Of a stretch of DNA of 64,000 nucleotides, positions 1-14,000 are shown piece after piece. Source of the stretch: Antrodiella citrinella (lineage: Eukaryota; Basidiomycota; Agaricomycetes; Polyporales; Steccherinaceae); NCBI GenBank assembly GCA_004802725.1, contig SGPM01000080.1:27033-91032 (forward strand), written 5' to 3'. The position numbers and the translations under genes were made by a program. The notes beneath the pieces are model-generated. The model was not told the DNA's origin, searched no databases, and saw nothing but the letters and a program-made list of their open reading frames with translations. Numbering within the stretch: the stretch's first letter is position 1; each line of letters begins with the position of its first letter.

Positions 1-675
1 GATAGTAGTACGCAAATTCAGAAACGAGTGGATGGGATGGATGGATGGATGTGCAAACAAGACAAACGGAAGCAGAAGAACCGAGGAGACGAAAGATCTC
101 TCTAGCTCTAGTTTAGACGAAGACGTAGTATAGTAAAGAATAGACGGGCAGCAGCCTTAAACAAACAGAACCGAAACACAGGACGAGGGCGAAAGGCGGA
201 CAGGGATTGAGTTTTTGATACAGCGGGAAGATAGTGACAGATAGATGGGGTTGAGGATGGGGTCGGAATGATGATGATGGACAATTGGGATGATGATAGG
301 ATAGGATAGGACAAACGACATACAGACACAAGGAAAACAGAAGACGAGCGTTCACTCCCCCTCTCAATAGCTCGAAACAAAGTTCGCGCTCGCAGAGTGT
401 GGGGACACGGGGTGATGACGATGGGGGGAGCGTAGGAAGATGAGGTGGAGGGGGGATAGAAGGGAAGAAAAGTAGGATTATACGACCGTTCGGAAGAATG
501 AGATAGTACCATAAACGATTAAAAAACCGCGCAGCTGTAGATGATTTTTGTAGTCGTCGTCGTCGTCGGGGGGGAGAGGGGCAAGGATAAACAAACACAC
601 AAACCAAACACATAAACAAACCGAAAAAAAAAATCCATAGAATCGTCGCCGTCGTCGAAAGGAGGGATAGAAACC
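1..675. other. 3' flank of ste12, microsatellite-rich, no gene seen
   Basis: No supportable coding region. Short simple repeats are visible: GGAT units near 32-50, ATG and GGATA units near 267-310, and a GTC run near 550-568. Open frames here are low-complexity and probably lie in or beyond the 3' UTR of the minus-strand gene that ends at 676. Confidence 0.5.
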
Positions 676-3600
676 TCACATAGTAACCGGATGCGCACCA
701 TGCGCCATCGTCGAATAGAACGCCGCGCTCGCATCCGCACCAACGAACTCCCCAGGGATGCCCATCCCCGCATACACGTCTCCCGCCCTCGGCACCTCCT
801 CCGCCTGGCTATACCCCACCCCGACGCCGCCAAATTGCATGGGCGACTCCGTCCGATACAGCGAGCTCGTGAACGCATCCGCCGGGTCCATCGCCTCCAT
901 ATGCAGCATCTGCTGCATCTGGTCCTGCAACTGCTGCCCCGCCGAGCTCGACCGCGAATGGTGCTGGTGCGGGCTCGCGCGCATCATATGCTGCGCCTGG
1001 TGGTGGTGGTGGTGCTGGTCGTACGCCTCCAGCGGTACGTTATAGTGCATCGGGCTCGACTCCGCCGACTGCGACACCGCAGCGGAGACCGCGTACGGGT
1101 GGTAGGACCGTGATGAGGCAGAGGAGTCGGGGATGGCTGCGGTGTACGACCGTCGTGCGCCGTCTGGATACCGACCCACCGAGGGAGTAGCGCTCCGATG
1201 GCGTCGGATGGGACCGGGGCCGCCGCTGGCGAGACCGTTCAGCTCTGGAGGGTACAGCGCGCCATGGTCGAACGCCGCCTTGTGCGAGGGCGCAGAGACG
1301 GAGGTCATGTAATCGCTGAGATGGGATGATCCGTACGAAGACGAGGGCGTCATGCGAGGCTGTGGTGAAGGCATGCTCGTGGTGCTGAAAACCGGACTAG
1401 GCTGAGCGCGGAGGGTAGCCCACTGAACACCGGGGGAAGTCTCGTGAACGAAAGAGGAGTCCGGCGCAGCGACGACGCTCGCATCGGGGAAGAACACGTC
1501 CTGCACATCGTCGTGCTCGTCGATCGGGTGGGCGACGTGTGGCTGTGAGACGGGACCCTGGGGAACGACAAGCCCCTCCTCGTCGCCCTGCACCTCATGC
1601 ACCTGACCCTGGATCTCCACCTCGCACATCTGCATGTCCGGCATGTTCCCGTACCCCATCGCCCCGAACGCGTCCTCCTCGCCCTCCAGCTCGCCCTCAA
1701 GCTGCTGCTCCTCGCTCCCGCTCTCCGCTCCGCCCTCGTCGTCCGCGTGCTCCCCGTCCCCACGCAGGTGCGTCCGGAAATGCTGGTTCAAGTTATCCGA
1801 CCGCGAGAAGCGCTTCCTGCACTTCGTGCACTGGTACGGCCGCTCGAGCGTATGCGTCCTCAAATGCCGCTTCAAATGCTCCGCGCGCGCGAACATGCGT
1901 CCGCACGAAAACAAAGGACACACGAACGCCTTCGTCTTGGTCGCCGGGAGCGTCGACATTGGCTCGGCAGTCGTCGGCCACCCCGCATGCGGGTCGAACG
2001 CAGGCTGCGTGTTCGAGCGCGTCGGCTGGTTGAACGCCATAAGCGGGTACGTGTTGTGCCGCTGGTCCGCGTGGACACGGTGGGGTGGCATATGATGATG
2101 GTAGCCATTCGGGAGAGAGATGCCGCCTTCAGGCATCATCACAGACGCGGGGTGCAGAGGCGCGGGGGGATACTGGAGACCGCTCGAACGGGCTGACACC
2201 CCGGGGCCGGTCAAGCTCGACATGTATGACGCAGTAGGGGAGGGACCACCGTGGACTGACGCGGAGACTTGCATCGCCCGGCGCTGACGCTCCTTCTGGG
2301 TGGCAACGAGATCCGGGTTGGACTGGGGACCAAAGTCGCCTCGGGCTTGAGCAAGGAACATATCTGCTGCGCTCATCCGGGTCGTGTCCCGACCATACCT
2401 GTCAATCTGGGGCTCGGCCATCCGCATACCGTACATGCCGCCAAAGTCATCAGGAGAATCACGTAGATGGGAGGCCACGGCCGAAGGGGAACGACGTGAC
2501 TTGGGGACTTTCTTGCGACGCTGCTTGTACGTGGGAGATCCCTCAAACAGAGAGAACATCGAGAAGAACGCCGAGTTGGGCCCGTTAAGGGCCAACGGCT
2601 TCTTGCGCTTCCCATCCTCGTTGGTGGAGCTGTAATGCTCGTCAGCCTCGGAGGAAGACGCCTCCGCGTCGGAATGATGCTTGTCGGAGGAAGCCTTGTC
2701 CTTGGGGTCGTCGCCGTCCTCGTTATCGCTCATCGCCTCGTCCGCCCTGCGCACAGCGGCCTCCAACTCGCTCTCACCCTCCACGCCCCCCTGCGCCTTG
2801 CTGAACTGATCGTACAGCGATCGCTTGGGATCGTAAGTGAAGGACGCAGCGGGCTCACCCACGACCATAGTCGTAGGCTCCAGGCCCATCTTCTCACGCT
2901 TAAGATCGCGTTCGAGGGCATCAAGGAAAAGGCGGTCGTGGGGGACGGAGAACCTGCGAGGAGACTGGGTGTGAGTAAACTGTACGGCATCATGCGATGA
3001 TCATGTGGATATGTGCCACGTACCAGTAGAAAACCTTCTGCTTCTTTTGGGTGCGGATGCATTGGTACTTGAATAGCAGATCAAGGAAAGGCGACTGTAA
3101 GGGTTTCGTATCAGCACCAGGGACATGATCGACGTGATGATGAGAAGGTGGATGTGCCATCGTATGCATGCACGCAGATATCCGGAAAGCGCAAACCGAA
3201 GACTCACCTTGGGCTCTTCGAGACACGCATCGACACCAGGCTTCAGATTCCGCAAATCACTGAACACTCCCTCCTCGAACTTCTTCATGTTCTTGACCGG
3301 TCGGCCGAACGCCTCGAATCGGAAGACGAGAGCGCGTACGATGTCCGTGCCCGTGATGTGATAGAGACCGCCCCAGAGGATGCAGGACACATACTCGGAG
3401 TTTGGGAGCAGGAATCTGTTGAGGGCAGGATGGGCCGAGTTGGGATGTCCGAGTGGCAAGGCAGAAGGGTCGTTAGACGCGAGGCCTGTGCCATCAGCGC
3501 TCCATCGCGAGGGCGCCGTTGCGAGGAAGAACTTGAGCCGGTCGAGATGGGCGAGCAGCTCCCGCTCCTGATGGGTGAGGGGACGACTGAGGCCGGGAAA

Positions 3601-3969
3601 TGCGTCTGCGAAGCTGTCGGATGAGCCATGGAGGGAGCCCTGGGAGCTCGGCGGGCGCGGATGCGAATCTGAAGACGAGCCGTCTCCGGAGAAGTCCTCC
3701 GAGAGATGCTGTACAGGGACGACGGGAGGCTGCGGGGCAGTTCGCAGTGGGTGGGCTGTCTCTTCCTCGGGCTCATGGTGCGGGGTCGAGTGTGCGGTCG
3801 AGATGGAGAGGGAACTAGGCCCGCTCTGGCTGAAGGACTGGGCGAGGAGCTGGTGGTCGGGGTAGAAGTCGATGCTGGTGTGGGGGGAAGGGCGTGAGGA
3901 GTGGCCAGGGTGGTTGTAGGCGACTGGATTCATGGTGTAGTGGTGAGGGTTGGCTACTAGAGTGTCCAT
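676..3969 (-). CDS. ste12: STE12-type transcription factor (STE domain plus two C2H2 zinc fingers)
   Basis: Three exons on the minus strand, 3969-3208, 3094-3024 and 2953-676, give a 1036-aa protein with phases that close exactly. Residues about 131-295 form the STE DNA-binding domain, running from [19 protein letters not shown] through the [19 protein letters not shown] and [16 protein letters not shown] blocks. The last block is rebuilt only by splicing across both introns. Two tandem C2H2 fingers sit near residues 618-675, followed by an acidic stretch and a long Ser/Pro/His-rich tail with a His run. STE12 factors act in the nucleus downstream of the pheromone and filamentation MAP kinase cascade. 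The two-finger form is the usual basidiomycete and filamentous-fungus type. The start at 3969 is the first ATG of the open frame and precedes a disordered Ser/Pro-rich N-terminus. Function is from family knowledge; exon borders are seen in sequence. Confidence 0.93.
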
Positions 3970-6900
3970 TATAGATGCGAGTAAAGTTTGATGGCGGCTG
4001 CTGGAGGCTGTATTTCGTGATGGTATAACTGGGGACGAATGGAGGGTGAGCCGGGCTGCGATGGAGAGGGTGGATGGACGTACTTTAGTGTTTATGTTGC
4101 TGTGAGGAGGGAAGCGAACGTCGGAGGAGGATGAGCGAAGGGAGTGGAATTAAGTAGGATTTGCACATACAAGTTGACTGAAAGAAGGAACCTATTTGTC
4201 GGGTCCTCGGGTGGTGAAAAGCACTGGATTTACCGATTAGCTGGATATAGGGGGGGCAGTCGGCGGTGCGTAAGCAGCGCCAGTAGTGGCTTATGGGCGG
4301 AGTAAAAATAATCAGCGGGGTGGGAGGGAGGGAGGGGGGAATGGGAGTACCTGAGTGTTTAAGGATACGAGGGAGGCCACCGAGGACGTCGACGTCGACG
4401 ACGACGGGAACAACGACGACGAGAAGGAGGAAATGGGAAAGAAAGAAGGGAGAGGAATGAGGCGAATCAACGTTTGCCGGTCCAGATTATATCTTAGCGA
4501 AGAGATGCTGGATAAGCGCCTGTGGCTGGCTACTCTCCGTTCTTGGCGAGGAGAATCGTAGTTTTCTCAGTTTCTCAAGGCCATCTCCGGAGAGTGAAGG
4601 TCGTAGGGCATCGCACACAATTACCAGTCATAACTTAACACCCTCGGCAAACAAATGAGAGGTGTTGTTGAGTAGCCGTCCGTCGGCATTGTCGCCCCTT
4701 CCGGAATGATCGACAGCTCAGTGCTTGGCTTGCTTTTTGGCTCCTGCCGGGCTTGACCTCAGCGTCGACGTCTCCCTCGATCCTGGCTTCCCGTATCTCG
4801 GATTCCAAAAAACACCTCCCAGGAATTTGTACCCCACTTTCACCCCCGGATCCAAAACTATGCTGACTTCAGCTGACGATCGACAGAGCAACATAATATT
4901 GGGCATGACATTCACGTTATGCTTCCGCGGTAAGGTACGGGGATGAGCGAGTCGGCGACTCGGATTCATTCTGCGCTGGGCTGGCCGTCATACTGTACAC
5001 ATCGACCGATGTACACGCAGTCGAGCCCTTAGTGAGTGCATTGGCGGGTGTAAGCAACCCTCTCTTCCGAAATTCACCACGCCCACTCTCCCTCGCCACC
5101 CCGGGCCACCCATTCGTATGGAAACATGAAACACCCACCCCTCCAATCCTCGTCTCCACGGTGACCAGCCTCACCGCTACCTGTACATTTCCAGGCAACG
5201 TTTGAGCGAACAGGATAGGGGCCATCAGGAGCGAAATCCACCCCCCCCCCTCAACCTGAAACACCAAAACGCAGCAAGGAGGGAGGGGGAGGTAGCTATA
5301 GTAGCCAATCGGGAGCATTTTCTTTTCGTGCGGCGGTGGGATGTGCCGCCCTGGCCGGATTGGGAATTCACCGAACTGGCAGGAGATTGCAGGCACAGCC
5401 GTTCCGGCGACATTAGAGAGAGACATTGTGGATGGAGGTTTAGATACCGGGACTCGATGGGCCGAGTGGCTACAAGTAGTAGGTCGTACGCACGCGTCGA
5501 GTCTCGACACCCACGCGGGAAAAGGAGGAGGTCCAGAGATGGCAAAATGACATGTGGACAGATGTATGTCGTGATCAGAACACTCATGCCAGTACTCCGC
5601 AGAGAAAGAGATAAGAGCAGAGAATGGTTGGACGTCGGACGTTGACAGCAGGATATTGACGGTAAATCGGCACCCCGTACCCCTAGACGAATGAACTTGA
5701 ACTGAACTGTTGGTGTCGGCGTACGCTCGCGAAAAGAGGATACAGCAAGGAGTCCCGTCGACGCCACTCACTTGACACTCACCATCACACTCACCACCCA
5801 ATCTTAAAAGCCTCGCACATAAAACCCGGCGTCTTCTGCCTCCCTCTTCTTACCTCCCTTCACATCCACACACGCGCCACAGCAGAGACTCAGTACTCAG
5901 GCTCAGGCTCAGGCCTCAGGCCTTAGATCCCGGGGGCTCAAATATAATCTCCAGATCGAAAAAAAATAGGTTTATGTTCCTAGACGCGCCGCCGGCTCCT
6001 AAGGGGGATGGGATACCAATATTAAATCCCGACGTCATTAAATGTGGGTATACCGGGGACTGGTGGGCGTTGCGTCGTTGCGTCCGGCGAGTCGTGAATG
6101 CCAAAACCTTGAGCCGTCAGAAGCTAGAAGCCGATGCGTGGAGGGACGTATATGTTAGACACGCCGTGCCACTGGATCCGAACTCCAAGAGGCGAATCAC
6201 CCGCCATATTGTGCGGGGCCAGAAAGTCTGGGCGCGATCAACCGTCCGAGAAGCTTGAGAAGCTTGTGGGATGCATGCGTTATGCCCAGATGTCAAATGT
6301 CTAAACGAAAATGAGAAGATGAGAAAGTGGGAAAGCCGCAGGTCCCGACTGTGTTCCTCACTCAGTACGAGATCGCGTGTTTCTCATGAAGAGTGAAATA
6401 GACGGAAGGATCGGTGTAGGAACTAGGAACGTCGACGGAGCGGGGTCTGCTGGGATCGAGGAACTTCGACTTGGAAGCTTGAAGCGTTGCTGAGCGTCGT
6501 CGGTAGAGCAGAAGCAAGTTGAATGTTGAAAGGTGAATTTGATGGTAAGTATATGTTGCCGCCAATTCCACGTCGGTTTTCGTACGCAATTTGAGGTCCC
6601 GTGTCGGCAACGAGCTAGACGTCGAGTTATGCATCCGCGTACATCATGAGCGGGAGCGAGGCTGCTTTGAGAAAAAAAAAATTCGCTGTAATTTCTCGTG
6701 TGCGCGCACTGATAGCGAGGGCGGACTACAAATTGTACGACATGTATTCATTGCGCTCATAGATGGTGTGCCCGCCCGCCATGTGGTGAACCAGGAGGTC
6801 AAAAACTCCGTCTCGGGCACGCCAGTCGTGCACGCTGGAAGCGAGCAAGAGGCGGTAAGTCGGACGGATATCTTTTACCTGACAAGGAACGGACGTACTG

Positions 6901-9900
6901 AGGAACCTGAAAGAAAGGATCTCGTAACCCTGCACGTGCGCGGAGAGTGACCGCTATCAGGCTTCAGCTATCAACATCGATGGACTGCCGTAAGATCTCA
7001 AGTAAAATCATCCAGAACGGGATGATTGTCAGTGAGCGCAACGGTTTCCGCTGGAGACTGGAGTGCCGTAGTACGAAGTCACGGAGCGCCGCTGACGGAG
7101 ATAACGCACAGATCATGCGCCAGGGGTTTGTGTATGTAGATACGAACAAGGTCGCCCAAGCAGATGTGGTGCGGTATCGGACCCGTCGTGGGTTGCCATG
7201 AGAGTTATGGCGTTCCCATAGAGATGGGTCTGAGAGACAACAGGTGAGCGGCCCGCGGGAAGCTTGAGTGAAGCTTGAGTCCAACAAACCGTTTCTTTGA
7301 GTGCAAATGGCGTCGGGGCCGGCGGTGAAGAAGAGTCGCTCAAGTTCAGGAGAAGCTACCCCGCAAACGCAGATACTTGGACGTTGGACGTCGTTGCTAT
7401 GTATGGGTGCCCCTGTAACTGAAAAAAAAAATTGACATCATCTGTTGATCACGGGTCAGCGTTGCACCCTCGCAGAATCAAAATTATGCTTTGACCGTAC
7501 GTGTGTCCTGCTCGTGAACGACTTGTATATGTGGTGTTTTTTTTTGAATGCGGAGCGTCATAGACCACGACCTGCGCGGATCGTGAACGTGGCGTACACC
7601 AGCCGTATGCTGTTCCCAATTTCGGTAACCACCGAGCCTCCATACGCGTTGTGTGCACGAGCTGAGATCGATCACAGAAGCTGCGTCTGAGTCCGTACGT
7701 GCCATCCAACCAAGTTAGCCACGTCACACGAAGAAATTGCAAAATTGCAGAACTGAAGGGACGACAGACCAGGCTTCAGGGTGGAACATGATCGTAAGGA
7801 ACGAAGTATTGATCTCTACCACGGAACAGGCGTTCAACGGAGGCCGTAGGCCTCATCTAGCAATCTAAAGACGCTTTCAGAGACACGTGCATCACGAAAG
7901 CGGTACTGCGATGTTTAAAGTGCACGTACGGTGATTCCGGACGTGCATCTGCATAATGAAAACCAATGGGACCATTGGGACGCATGGCTGATGGGGCCCC
8001 GAGAGATCCGAAAAGCGATGTATTGGGTTCACCATATCAAACATCATCATTCAAGGTCATGACGAAGAGCGCTTGGCGGTGGTTGTAGTAGAGTTCAGCT
8101 GCGTCGTGGCCACTGAGAGGCTAGGTAACGTTTGCAGTGTCTGCAGAAAATTGCAAAGGGGATGATCCTCGGGTTCTGAAAGAAGATGAGAGGGAGAAAT
8201 CATATCAGCGTATGCGCTATTGCGTCCGAGAGAAGGTGACGAGCTCACGTACCTATAGCTAGGTTCGTGTCCTTCCCAAATTCTTCTCCGACGAGGGTGG
8301 GTCAATGCAATGCAGCGTGAAGACCGCGAGCAAAGTTACTTGGGGCTTCGTTGGACCTGAATTCAGAACTACCGACGGTATTGCGAGTACCTGGCTGAAA
8401 GAAGCGAAAGTCTCCGGAGTTTCGATTCGGACCCAGACTTTCATGAGTTTTCGGACAGAAAGCGGAGCGGCATGTCGTGTGCATAAAATTGGAGCTCATC
8501 AAGTTCTTCAATAGTGTTGGCGGAAGTTCGAAGACTGAGCGAGTGAAAGAGAGAAGTTCATCTGAATGTTCAAGATTGCAGCCAGCATCGGCATGGGTGA
8601 GACTGACTTCGGCATCCTTCAAGCGCCCACCACTCCGATCATTCGCGGCAAGCGAGTTCGTTCAAATGAACAATATACCTCCCAAAGGTATGTGCTCATG
8701 TGGAGGTCCTCTCATGAGATAACATTTGCCCTAGTGCGTTGCCTATTCCTGATATCTTGCGCTCAATGCTGATTTCGAAACGAGGTTGAACCGGCGATAG
8801 CAAGGCAGTCCGAATTCGATTTACTGCAAAACATACCGCTTATACCCGTTCTGTGGGGATCATTCGGACAATTCGACATGTACTTACGCTGTGCATTGGC
8901 ATGACATGCTGTCGGACTTCTCTTTAGACAGCTGCAGCCTTGGCGTGTCCAGTTTGAACGGCGATGACACTGACATCAGCCCAGAAAACAGCCATTGTCA
9001 TTTGAAGAAGTGCGACGTTCCAGTATCAGACATGGTACCTTGCTGGTATGTTTGTTTTCCATTCTGCATGCCAGTACAGATACCGCGGTCAGTCAGGTCC
9101 CATTCCAAATAGCGTATTCTCCCGCTTTTTTGAACTTTCAGACGTGAAGGCTAAGCTTGTAGTCACGTTTCACCTTGCACGTTTTCCTGCGTACCTTTCA
9201 TCAGGCAGCTCACACACATTTTCTACAACAGGTGCACATGTTTTCGGGGGAAGGTATTCTGATACAAACAAGACGATGTTTTCGAGGACAGATGCTAGCG
9301 ATTACGGGAGAAGTTCAGTCGTCGGGCAGACGCAATGTCTCGGTGTATGTATATGTGGCGAATGTCAGGCGGTCACTTGCTGAACATTTGTTTTCTAGAC
9401 ATCATCTACTGAAGACTTTACAGCTTGACGTTGACATACCAAATTCAAGCTTCAATCGCAATGCGGAGTTCCAAGTCGGGATCCTTCGGAATGTAGTACC
9501 ACTAAGTAGCAAGCCGACTGATGGCCCGCACTGACTTCAAGCCTTTGTGTAAGCACTCAACGTCGGATATTTGAAGATACTGATTCGTGAAGCGTTGGAG
9601 GGAACACAGTCACCACTACTGGCCCGGTCTAGCCTGAGCCTGGTTTCGGGCTTCGGTCACTCCGGTCGACGTCACAGTCAGCGACTCAGCGTACGTCGGA
9701 GGCGCACGGCCGTCGGCGGTGCATAGAGTCGGAGCGCTCGTGTTATTTGTGCATGTTTGGCAAGAGCTTTGCGGGCCGGATGCTCCGCTGATACCAGACA
9801 ACTGTTGACGTCGGATGGGTGAGTACTCTTTGCTTCTCGCCACCATCGACCCGTTCGACGACCTACGATGAGGCACGTGAGTATTAAGAACACTGTATGC

Positions 9901-11083
9901 GTGCTTCCACCTTCGATCTCACGGTTTTTTGGTTGTAGGACATTGTCTTCGTCAGAATCTCTCATTGTACAATTCCGAAACCGAGCCTGAGGATTGTTCA
10001 CGACTCAGACTTTATGTCGACAATGGGCAAGGTATGTTTTACGCGTAGACATAAACTTTTTCACATGGATACAGTGCCTACGCGTATCTTTGAGAATGGT
10101 ACAACCTAGTATGTTTAGACAGTGGTACTCTGCACTCGGTCTTATACCGGAACTCTTTCATCTAACCTCTCGGGAATGTCATGATACCATTTGGGCGCAA
10201 TGTTTATTCCGAACGCCACTAGGACGCAATGTCGTACCGAAAGGCTTACGAGTATAAAGTACTACTGGCTCTCGTATGCGTACCGACTTCCGTATTGTTT
10301 GCGAAACGGCTACAATAAAGTCAGCACGTCTCTCTTCTCCCAGTATCTCATTTCCGAAGTACCTGCTGTTCTTGTACCAACATTGGACGATCGTCGTTGC
10401 GATGCTTAATCTCATACCGCCGCGGGACCTGAGGGAAGCTAGTTTCCCCGACTGGAGTGCAAACGGAAGATTCTATGGCTTGTGGGGTCACTTCTGCTTG
10501 TGATTGCGAATGATAAGTGGGTTGAAATGCAGCTTCTTTACCGGTTGTAGGGCCGTTTGTGCCACACTAGTGCTCTTGGGTGCTCTTGGATGCATACGTT
10601 CGTTGATCTGTGCCCTCGATGAGAGATTGTAGTACCACTGTGACCCCTCGTGGTTGTCCCAATGTTCTCCAGAGATGTTCTGGGGCTGCAATGAACTTAG
10701 TCTGCGACGAACTTCTTCATGAAAACGTAAGACGAAAGGACTAGAATGAGTTGGAATGTATGGACTTCGCAGGGCCGAAGATGCGCTTGTGACTGGCCTG
10801 GGACGGGCGCCTGAACAGAGTAGAACACTCTGGCCTTTGAACGGTGGTGAGCTCCATGGCGTCACTAATGGCCAACCGAGCATCCCCATTCCCTTATAAT
10901 CCCCCATAGCTCTCGCCCACATTGCACCATCACTCTCGTCGTCGCCGCCCTTGGTAGTCTGATCGCCGGCGCCCGACGTGGACAAACGTTCTGGGCAGAC
11001 AAATCGGCTAACCCCCTAAAACACCCCCTAGTTTACGCTCTTCTACGGCGAGCGCGAACGTCGACTTCTATACTGCTCTCAAG
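3970..11083. other. Gene-poor region between ste12 and glycogen phosphorylase
   Basis: About 7.1 kb with no recognisable gene on either strand. The first part, to about 4.7 kb, is presumably the ste12 promoter and leader. It contains a purine-rich tract near 4318-4345 and GAC/CGA triplet repeats near 4384-4421. Short CTCAGG-type repeats occur near 5898-5925. The longest open frame (4917-5801, minus) has no family resemblance and no consistent splice structure. The last ~100 bases before 11084 should hold the promoter of the phosphorylase gene. Confidence 0.5.
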
Positions 11084-14000
11084 ATGACCTCCATCATCGA
11101 TCCCTCGACAATTGGGAAGCCCAAGCATGCTGCTCGTCGCAGACATGTTAGGACGCTGACAGGTACGTTTTCCCTGTTTTGGCTGCATATATGCGTGAGG
11201 TGGACCTCGGTTGATTGTTCGTATAGGATACACTCCGGAAGTAGATGAGAAGGGCGTGGAGAAGTGGCCAAGGGGAGAGGAGAAAGTGTGGAAAGACGGT
11301 CTCCGTGGTGTCGACAAAGGTATGCCATATTCTCGATTTGCGTTTGGGTATATCTGGAACGCATCCCACGCTGGTAGTCCCATATATGCGATGAGCATGC
11401 GAGGCATTGTCGTTTTTGAGACAATTCCGTGCGCATATATCCACAAAGTATGCATGCACTGTCGCCCCTTTGACTTCTAAGCCAGGAGACGCTGTCCGAG
11501 TACTGCAGTACTGATTCGCTAACCCTACAGATATCCCTGATATTACGAAGTCTTTTGTTCACCATGTGCAGACGTCGCTTGCACGGCAGGCATACAATCT
11601 CGATGAAGCCGGTGCCTATCAGGCTGCCGCCTTGTCAGCGCGGGATAATCTCCTCGTATGTGCAGATTTACGCTATGACAGCTGCAACTCTACTGACAAT
11701 GCATACCAGGTGAACTGGAACGAAACTCAGCTGCATTTCAATGCTAAGCCTACCAAGCGGGCGTACTACCTTTCGCTCGAGTTTTTGATGGGCCGTACTC
11801 TCGACAACGCACTTCTCAATCTCGGTTTGAAGGACAAGTATACCGACGGTATCAATAAGCTCGGCTTCGGTCTCGAGGATCTGCTCGAGCAGGAGCGCGA
11901 TGCTGCTCTAGGTAATGGTGGTCTTGGACGATTGGCTGCCTGCTATTTGGATTCTAGTGCCAGTCAGGAGCTCCCCGTCTGGGGTTACGGTTTGAGGTAC
12001 CAGTACGGTATCTTCCAGCAGCTGATTGGACCTGATGGAAGGTGGGTTTGCTGTCCTTTTTGATGACTCTGTATCAGCGTCACAGAGGTTGTTGAGGATG
12101 TCATCCTGTCCAAGTCGATGAACTCGTCACCCTGTGTTAACTGTCTATTTCTGATCTCTATTTTGCGATCTCACTGCCGTAAAGACCGCCGATGTTTGTC
12201 GGGATCTTGTCGTTTTCTCACTGCATTTATTCTGCTCGCTTCTCGTTCCTGTCCACTTCCAATCGGTACTTATCACTGCTTCTTCTCCCGCAGTCAACTC
12301 GAAGCTCCCGATCCTTGGCTCCAGCACGACAATCCCTGGGAGATCCCTCGTGCAGATGTCACATATGAAATTCGCTTCTATGGACACTCGGAGCGGGTTG
12401 ATGGCATGAAGGCGGTTTGGAGTGGAGGTCAGGAAGTCCTTGCCATGGCATACGACGTGATGATTCCTGGTTATGATACTAAGAACACGAACAACTTGAG
12501 GCTCTGGGAATCCAAGCCCAAGAGAGGATTCGATCTGAACAGCTTCAACGGTATGTAGCGTTGTGGTTGTTACGTTGTTGAGATGCTGACGACGTTTTGA
12601 ATTATGTAGCTGGTGACTACGAGCGTGCAGTCGAGTCTTCCAACAGCGCGGCCGCCATCACGTCGGTCTTGTACCCCAATGACCACACCACTTGTGTGTA
12701 TTTCTCGGACTTGCTCTATCGAGTTTCGCTAATACAGGTCGATTTACAGTCGGTAAAGAGCTCCGTCTCAAGCAGCAGTACTTCTGGACCGCGGCCAGTT
12801 TGAGTGATATCCTTCGTCGCTTCAAGAACCTCGGCAAGCCCATTGGCGAGTTCCCCGAATGTGAGTATTACGCAGTCAGTCACTATACGACTTTTGGATG
12901 CTCATATTGTGTTCCACAGATGTCTCTATTCAACTGAACGACGTGCGTCTATCTCTGCCAGTTATTCTTCGCTCAACATACTGAGTGTCCTTTAGACTCA
13001 CCCAACTCTTGCCATCCCCGAGTTGATGCGTATCCTCGTTGACGAGGAGGACCTCTCTTGGGACTCCGCCTGGGACATCGTTACCAGGACGTTCTTCTTC
13101 ACTAACCATACTGTCTTGCCCGAGGCTTTAGAGGTGGGTGTACTCTCAGGGGCTTTGATGCTTGACAGGGACTATGACAGGGACTAACCCGGATTTCTTG
13201 CAGAAATGGCCCGTTACTTTGATGCAGCAACTGTTGCCGCGTCACATGCAGATCATCTTCGATATTGTGAGTCTATGTAACGTTTCGTCTTTCAGTACTT
13301 GCTGACCTTCTCTACTTAGAACATGTGAGTTCACTTGAAGCTTCATAGCTAGAATCGTTTCACGAACAGATAATGCTGTATTCAGGATCTTCCTCCAAGG
13401 TACGCTTTTTAGATCAGTAGAGTCATCGCGGATCACTGATAGTTCTTCGCTATAGCTGTTGAAAAGAAATTCCCTGGAGACCGCGACAAGCTTGCTAGGA
13501 TGTCTCTCATCGAAGAGGGATTCCCTCAGAACGTGCGCATGGCCAACTTGGCATGCATCGGTAGTCGCAAAGTCAACGGTGTCGCCGAGGTACGCATACC
13601 CCGTCTCTTCGTTTCTGATCTGTGTTGCTCACGCGAATGCATGGCTTAGTTGCACAGTGAACTCCTCAAGGCGACGATCATGAAGGACTTCGTGGAGTTC
13701 TTCGGTACCGACAAGTTCTTCAACGTGACCAACGGAAGTATGTAGTCCCCCACGCATATCATTAATGAGCGACAAACTGACCTGTTCGTTTCAGTCACTC
13801 CTCGTCGGTGGTTGGATCAGTGCAACCCGCGCCTGAGCCAGCTTATCTCGGAGACTCTCAAGCTTCCCAAGGCTTCCTTCTTGAAAGATCTCAGTCAGCT
13901 CGAGGTAGGTTTCTATATCCGTGGTATATATTTACGCCACGTTATTAAGTCGTAATTCATAGGGATTGCTCAAGCATGTCGACGAGCCAGGTCTTATTAA

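Noticed and set aside
113..679. 188-codon frame right of the window start, minus strand
   Set aside because: Low-complexity Phe/Ser/Pro sequence in microsatellite DNA downstream of ste12; looks like untranslated region.
1539..2196. Arg/Pro-rich plus-strand frames across ste12
   Set aside because: Antisense shadows of the zinc-finger exon; the minus strand carries STE and C2H2 domains.
4917..5801. 294-codon minus-strand open frame
   Set aside because: No family resemblance, Cys/His/Ser-rich composition without pattern, no introns or promoter, and frames of similar length on the opposite strand.
5974..6258. 94-codon plus-strand frame with several Trp
   Set aside because: Short and isolated, no start context, homology or splice support.
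6591..6950. 119-codon plus-strand frame
   Set aside because: No domain or intron support; lies in the gene-poor gap with mixed composition.
10488..10985. 165-codon minus-strand frame divergent from glycogen phosphorylase
   Set aside because: It covers the phosphorylase promoter, has no recognisable domain, and its start side is simply the complement of a pyrimidine-rich leader.
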